Shown: positions 61,393 through 64,000 of the stretch, piece by piece
Layout of the letters: the number at the start of each line of letters is the position of its first letter
Numbering within the stretch: position 1 is the first letter of the stretch
Assembly (NCBI GenBank): GCA_963787675.1
Contig: CAWBDV010000004.1
Coordinates: forward strand, 372,001-436,000
DNA from: JAJPKK01 sp963787675
GTDB lineage: Bacteria; Pseudomonadota; Alphaproteobacteria; Rhizobiales; Xanthobacteraceae
Direction of reading: 5' to 3'
Length of the DNA stretch: 64,000 bases
Notes under the pieces: generated by a model
The model's database searches: none
What the model was told of the DNA's origin: nothing
The model's input: the letters and a program-made list of their open reading frames with translations, nothing else
Program-made: the position numbers and the translations under genes

Positions 61393-61764
61393 ATGCCCGG
61401 CAAGGTCCACTGGAATGAGTTGATGACCCGCGACGCGGAGGGTTCGAAGAAATTTTTTGGTACCGTCGTCGGTTGGACCTATGACGGCATGCCAAATCCT
61501 AACGGCGGTACCTATTGGATCGCAAACGCCGGCGGCGTGCCGGTCGCCGGCCTGATGCCGATCGACGATCCGCATTTCAACGAAGTGAAAGAAGGATGGA
61601 TCAACTACATCGAGGTTGACGACGTCGACGCGCAGGTCAAGCAGGTAACCGCAGCTGGTGGCAAGGTGATGCGTCCAGCTTTCGACGTTCCAAACGTCGG
61701 CCGCATTGCGATTGTTCTCGACACGCGCGGCGTGCCGTTCGGGTTGATGACGCCGGCGTATTAG
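61393..61764 (+). CDS. VOC (glyoxalase-like) superfamily protein
   Basis: 123 residues, CAGGAGAGGTCCA before ATG. 'VHWNELMTRDAEGSKKFFGTVVGW', 'GTYWIANAGGVPVAGLMPID' and 'DVDAQVKQVTAAGGKVMRPAF' follow VOC proteins related to the 27 kDa antigen CFP30B. A monomer with two half-modules; function unknown. 118 bases after the isochorismatase gene, with its own promoter likely. Confidence 0.88.
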   Translation: MPGKVHWNELMTRDAEGSKKFFGTVVGWTYDGMPNPNGGTYWIANAGGVPVAGLMPIDDPHFNEVKEGWINYIEVDDVDAQVKQVTAAGGKVMRPAFDVPNVGRIAIVLDTRGVPFGLMTPAY

Positions 61765-61791
61765 GTGGCGACGTTCGCCGTTCCTGAAATC

Positions 61792-62616
61792 TCAACGTTC
61801 CGATTTGGGAAGCGACCACGGTACGAACCAGCGCTGGGTCGCCCCGCACAGCCTGAACAGCAGCAACGTCAAGGTGACGAGGACCACGAGGCCCGCGAAC
61901 GCCTGCGGAATCTTGAAGAACGATGTCGAGAACATGATGAAGAAGCCGAGACCGCGCTCGGCGGCGACGAATTCCGCGACCACCGCACCGATGACGGCAA
62001 GCGTCGTCGCAATCTTCAATGCGCTGAAGATATAGGGCACCGCATAGGGCAGCCTGATGTGCAGGATTTCGCGAATGCGCGGGGCCCGCAGCGAACGCGA
62101 CAATTCGATGAGCTCTTCCGGCGTCGCCAACAGGCCCGTCGAGGTCGTCACAACGATTGGGAAGAACGTGATCAGGAAGGTGATGACGATGCGCGGCAGG
62201 TCGGAGGCGCCGAGCGTCACCACGATGATGGGTGCGATCGCGACGATCGGCGTCGATTGCACGATGATCAGGATCGGATAGAGCGTTCGCGATAGAAAGC
62301 GCGAGTTTGTCAGCGCGACGGCGAGCGGAATCGAAACCGCGATCGCCACCAGATAGCCGGCAAGCGCGACCCGCAACGTCGCCCATATGTGCCCGGCCCA
62401 CACCCAGAGCGGCAGGTCGTAAGCACTCGTCACGATCGCACTCGGAGACGGCAGGAGGAAGGACGGGATCGCGAACACACGCGTCGCGGCCTCCCAGACC
62501 AGCACCAGCGCGACAAAGGTCAGGGTCGGCGCAAGCCGGTCGAGCCAGACTGCGAGCCGCAAGGCTGGCCGCGCCGGCCGAGCTTTACGCTGCCGGACGG
62601 ACGAAAAGCTGCTCAC
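61792..62616 (-). CDS. SsuC/TauC-type ABC transporter permease
   Basis: 274 residues from GTG 62616, which overlaps the upstream ATPase end by 32 bases; the longer frame to 62703 is weaker. Six helices with the coupling 'EAA' loop 'ELIELSRSLRAPRIREILHIRLPYAVPYIF'. 'VIGAVVAEFVAAERGLGFFIM' is the typical final segment. With the ATPase and binding protein it imports sulfonates, taurine, nitrate-type or pyrimidine-precursor ligands. Confidence 0.9.
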   Translation of the reverse strand: MSSFSSVRQRKARPARPALRLAVWLDRLAPTLTFVALVLVWEAATRVFAIPSFLLPSPSAIVTSAYDLPLWVWAGHIWATLRVALAGYLVAIAVSIPLAVALTNSRFLSRTLYPILIIVQSTPIVAIAPIIVVTLGASDLPRIVITFLITFFPIVVTTSTGLLATPEELIELSRSLRAPRIREILHIRLPYAVPYIFSALKIATTLAVIGAVVAEFVAAERGLGFFIMFSTSFFKIPQAFAGLVVLVTLTLLLFRLCGATQRWFVPWSLPKSER

Positions 62617-63364
62617 GGATGTGGTTCGCAGTGATGTTGAAGGCAGGTTCAGCCAGGGTCGCAAGCGATCGCGGGCGTCCCCACGGAACGTCGATGATCT
62701 CACGTACGCGGCCCGGCCGCGCCGTCATCACGATGATGCGGTCGGCAAGCAGCAATGCTTCAGGAATTGAATGCGTAATGAACAGAACGGTCTTGGGCCG
62801 CTCTGCCCAGATGCGCAAAAGCTCGAGGCTCATCTCATCGCGCGTCAACGCGTCGAGCGCAGAGAACGGCTCGTCCATCAGAAGAATGTCGGGATCAAGC
62901 AGCAGTGCTCGAGCAATGGCGACGCGCTGTTGCATGCCGCCCGACAGTTCGTCGATACGTTTGTCGGCGAAATCCGAGAGCCCGACCAGCGCCAAAAGCT
63001 CCTGAGCCCGCTTACGCTCATCGCTGGTGACGCGACCGAACTTGTGGCGCATCGGGAACGTCACGTTCCCAAGCACGTCAAACCACGGCAGCAGCGTCGG
63101 CCGCTGGAACACGATGCCGATCTCATCGCGCGGCTCGGTGACCGGAACATCATAGATCTCCACGCGGCCACGGGTCGGCTTGATCAATCCCGCGATCAAC
63201 CGCAGCAGGGTGGATTTGCCGCAACCCGACGGGCCGAGGACGGTAACAAATTCGTGGCGCCCGATGTCGAAGGAGACGCCATCGATCGCGGTCACCGCGG
63301 AGCCGTCGTCCTTGCCGAACGTCTGCTCGACATCAACAAACCGGATCACCGAGGGAGTCGACAT
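62585..63364 (-). CDS. SsuB/TauB-type ABC transporter ATPase
   Basis: 259 residues from ATG 63364. Walker A 'GPSGCGKST', Q-loop 'IVFQRPTLLPWF', signature 'LSGGMQQRVAIARALL', Walker B 'ILLMDEPFSALD', H-loop 'FITHSIPEALL'. First part of the importer is the binding protein to the right; this ATPase precedes the permease. Confidence 0.94.
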   Translation of the reverse strand: MSTPSVIRFVDVEQTFGKDDGSAVTAIDGVSFDIGRHEFVTVLGPSGCGKSTLLRLIAGLIKPTRGRVEIYDVPVTEPRDEIGIVFQRPTLLPWFDVLGNVTFPMRHKFGRVTSDERKRAQELLALVGLSDFADKRIDELSGGMQQRVAIARALLLDPDILLMDEPFSALDALTRDEMSLELLRIWAERPKTVLFITHSIPEALLLADRIIVMTARPGRVREIIDVPWGRPRSLATLAEPAFNITANHIREQLFVRPAA

Positions 63365-63420
63365 CGGCACGGGTCCGGGAAGAGAGGCCCGCACCCGGGC
63401 CTCATGAGGGTCGAGCAAGC

Positions 63421-64000
63421 TTATTTCGGCAGGAACGAGCGGTCGACAGCCGTTTCCGGATCGAGCTTGTCGAGCGGCAGATTCTGGGCCTTGGCGGTCC
63501 ATTCCCAGGTCTTCGCCAGCAACTTTTTATCGTAGGCGCCGGGACCGTCGGCCTTCTCGACGGCATTGACCATCAGGGGGATCGAGGCAACGAATTCCTT
63601 TTCGGCAACCGTTGTGTCGACCTCAGGCACGATCGCTTTCAGCGCCGCCGCGGCGGCCTTCGGGTCAGCAATCGCCATCGCGTTGGCCTTCGCATAGGCG
63701 CGCAAGAATTTTCGCACCGTCTCCGGCTTCGCGGCCAGCATCTTTTCCGATGCGAAGACCGAGAGGCCATAGCCATCAAATCCATAGTCCGACCATTGGA
63801 TGATCTTGATCTTCTTGCCGCCCTCCGCAAGCGGCTTCTCGAAGGCTGGTGCGACTGTCGTCCAATTGATGGTGGCGATCACCTGTCCCGAAGCCAGCAT
63901 GGGCGCAAGCGCCGCAGGATCGACCTTGAGCAGGCTGACGCTTGCCGGATCGATGCCATTCGCCCGCAGGACCAACGGCCAAGCGACGTTCGACGATGAG
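63421..64000 (-). CDS. NMT1/THI5-like (SsuA-type) ABC binding protein, 5' end outside window
   Basis: The frame is open to the window edge, giving the C-terminal 192 residues ('ANGIDPASVSLLKVDPAALAP', 'ATINWTTVAPAFEKPLAEGG', 'GYGLSVFASEKMLAAKPETV', 'YAKANAMAIADPKAAAAAL'). This is the second lobe of NMT1/SsuA-type proteins that bind aliphatic sulfonates, nitrate or pyrimidine precursors. It leads the operon to the ATPase (56-base gap) and permease. Confidence 0.9.
   Translation of the reverse strand, partial: SSSNVAWPLVLRANGIDPASVSLLKVDPAALAPMLASGQVIATINWTTVAPAFEKPLAEGGKKIKIIQWSDYGFDGYGLSVFASEKMLAAKPETVRKFLRAYAKANAMAIADPKAAAAALKAIVPEVDTTVAEKEFVASIPLMVNAVEKADGPGAYDKKLLAKTWEWTAKAQNLPLDKLDPETAVDRSFLPK

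Noticed and set aside
1..64000. tRNA and rRNA genes
   Set aside because: I looked for T-loop and anticodon-arm patterns and found only the tmRNA acceptor piece at about 29640-29681; no complete tRNA cloverleaf was recognised.

Overview
The window is high-GC chromosomal DNA from an alphaproteobacterium of the order Hyphomicrobiales, most like the Bradyrhizobium / Rhodopseudomonas / Xanthobacteraceae group. The evidence is the gene order miaA, serB, degP, DUF2065, hflC, hflK, folA, thyA; a permuted two-piece tmRNA with tag ANDNYAPVAQAA next to an alphaproteobacterial SspB; many tripartite tricarboxylate (Tct/Bug) transporter genes; and palindromic intergenic repeats of a kind common in that group. 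I see no tRNA or rRNA genes, complete insertion sequences, prophage genes or CRISPR arrays.

Layout. 1-0.6 kb: a ModA-like binding protein cut by the window edge. 0.7-2.6 kb: a DyP peroxidase ending in a cargo-loading peptide and the overlapping encapsulin shell gene, a complete peroxidase nanocompartment. 2.8-12.6 kb: mostly exported or envelope proteins (type B carboxylesterase, DUF4396 membrane protein, PEGA-like lipoprotein, NlpC/P60 hydrolase, a large unknown periplasmic protein, an LssY_C-like membrane protein, an NHL propeller). 12.9-15.1 kb: a ThDP-dependent enzyme with a carboxymuconolactone-decarboxylase-like partner. 15.7-18.1 kb: DUF6152, RMD1-family and MsrQ-like genes. 18.1-25.7 kb: the housekeeping block miaA to thyA, in which miaA, serB and degP each carry a single-base frameshift. 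25.9-29.4 kb: a TctA/TctB pair without its binding protein, and a split chromate transporter. 29.6-30.7 kb: ssrA and sspB, parts of one protein quality-control pathway. 30.75-34.9 kb: a tight leftward cluster of cytochrome c', diheme cytochrome c, parvulin, HupE/UreJ and an RcnR-type regulator. 35.6-41 kb: DUF4169/RHH pair, an SMP-30 protein, a DUF1932 dehydrogenase, a GlcG-like protein, small exported or membrane proteins and a frameshifted FAD monooxygenase. 41-43.4 kb: a SPINDLY-type TPR glycosyltransferase. 44.2-49.3 kb: a Liv-type ABC importer with its binding protein convergent. 50.4-57.7 kb: TctC-TctB-TctA followed by a fused hydantoinase A/B (oxoprolinase-type) gene. 57.7-61.8 kb: Tim44-like, extensin-like, isochorismatase-like and VOC proteins. 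61.8-64 kb: an SsuABC/NMT1-type ABC importer running off the right edge.

Working together. Import of small organic acids, amides and other anions dominates (two Tct sets, Liv and Ssu-type importers), coupled to soluble catabolic enzymes; the 50-58 kb block reads as one uptake-plus-hydrolysis unit. The most unusual observations are two palindromic repeats that appear to sit in frame inside the 1303-codon hydantoinase gene, one of them a relative of the repeat lying between tctC and tctB; the cytochrome/parvulin/HupE/RcnR cluster; the encapsulin pair, whose shell ribosome-binding site lies in the cargo-tag codons; and a promoter-like sequence over a perfect dyad (15270-15296) with no convincing gene after it. 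Four single-base frameshifts in conserved genes suggest the assembly has indel errors.
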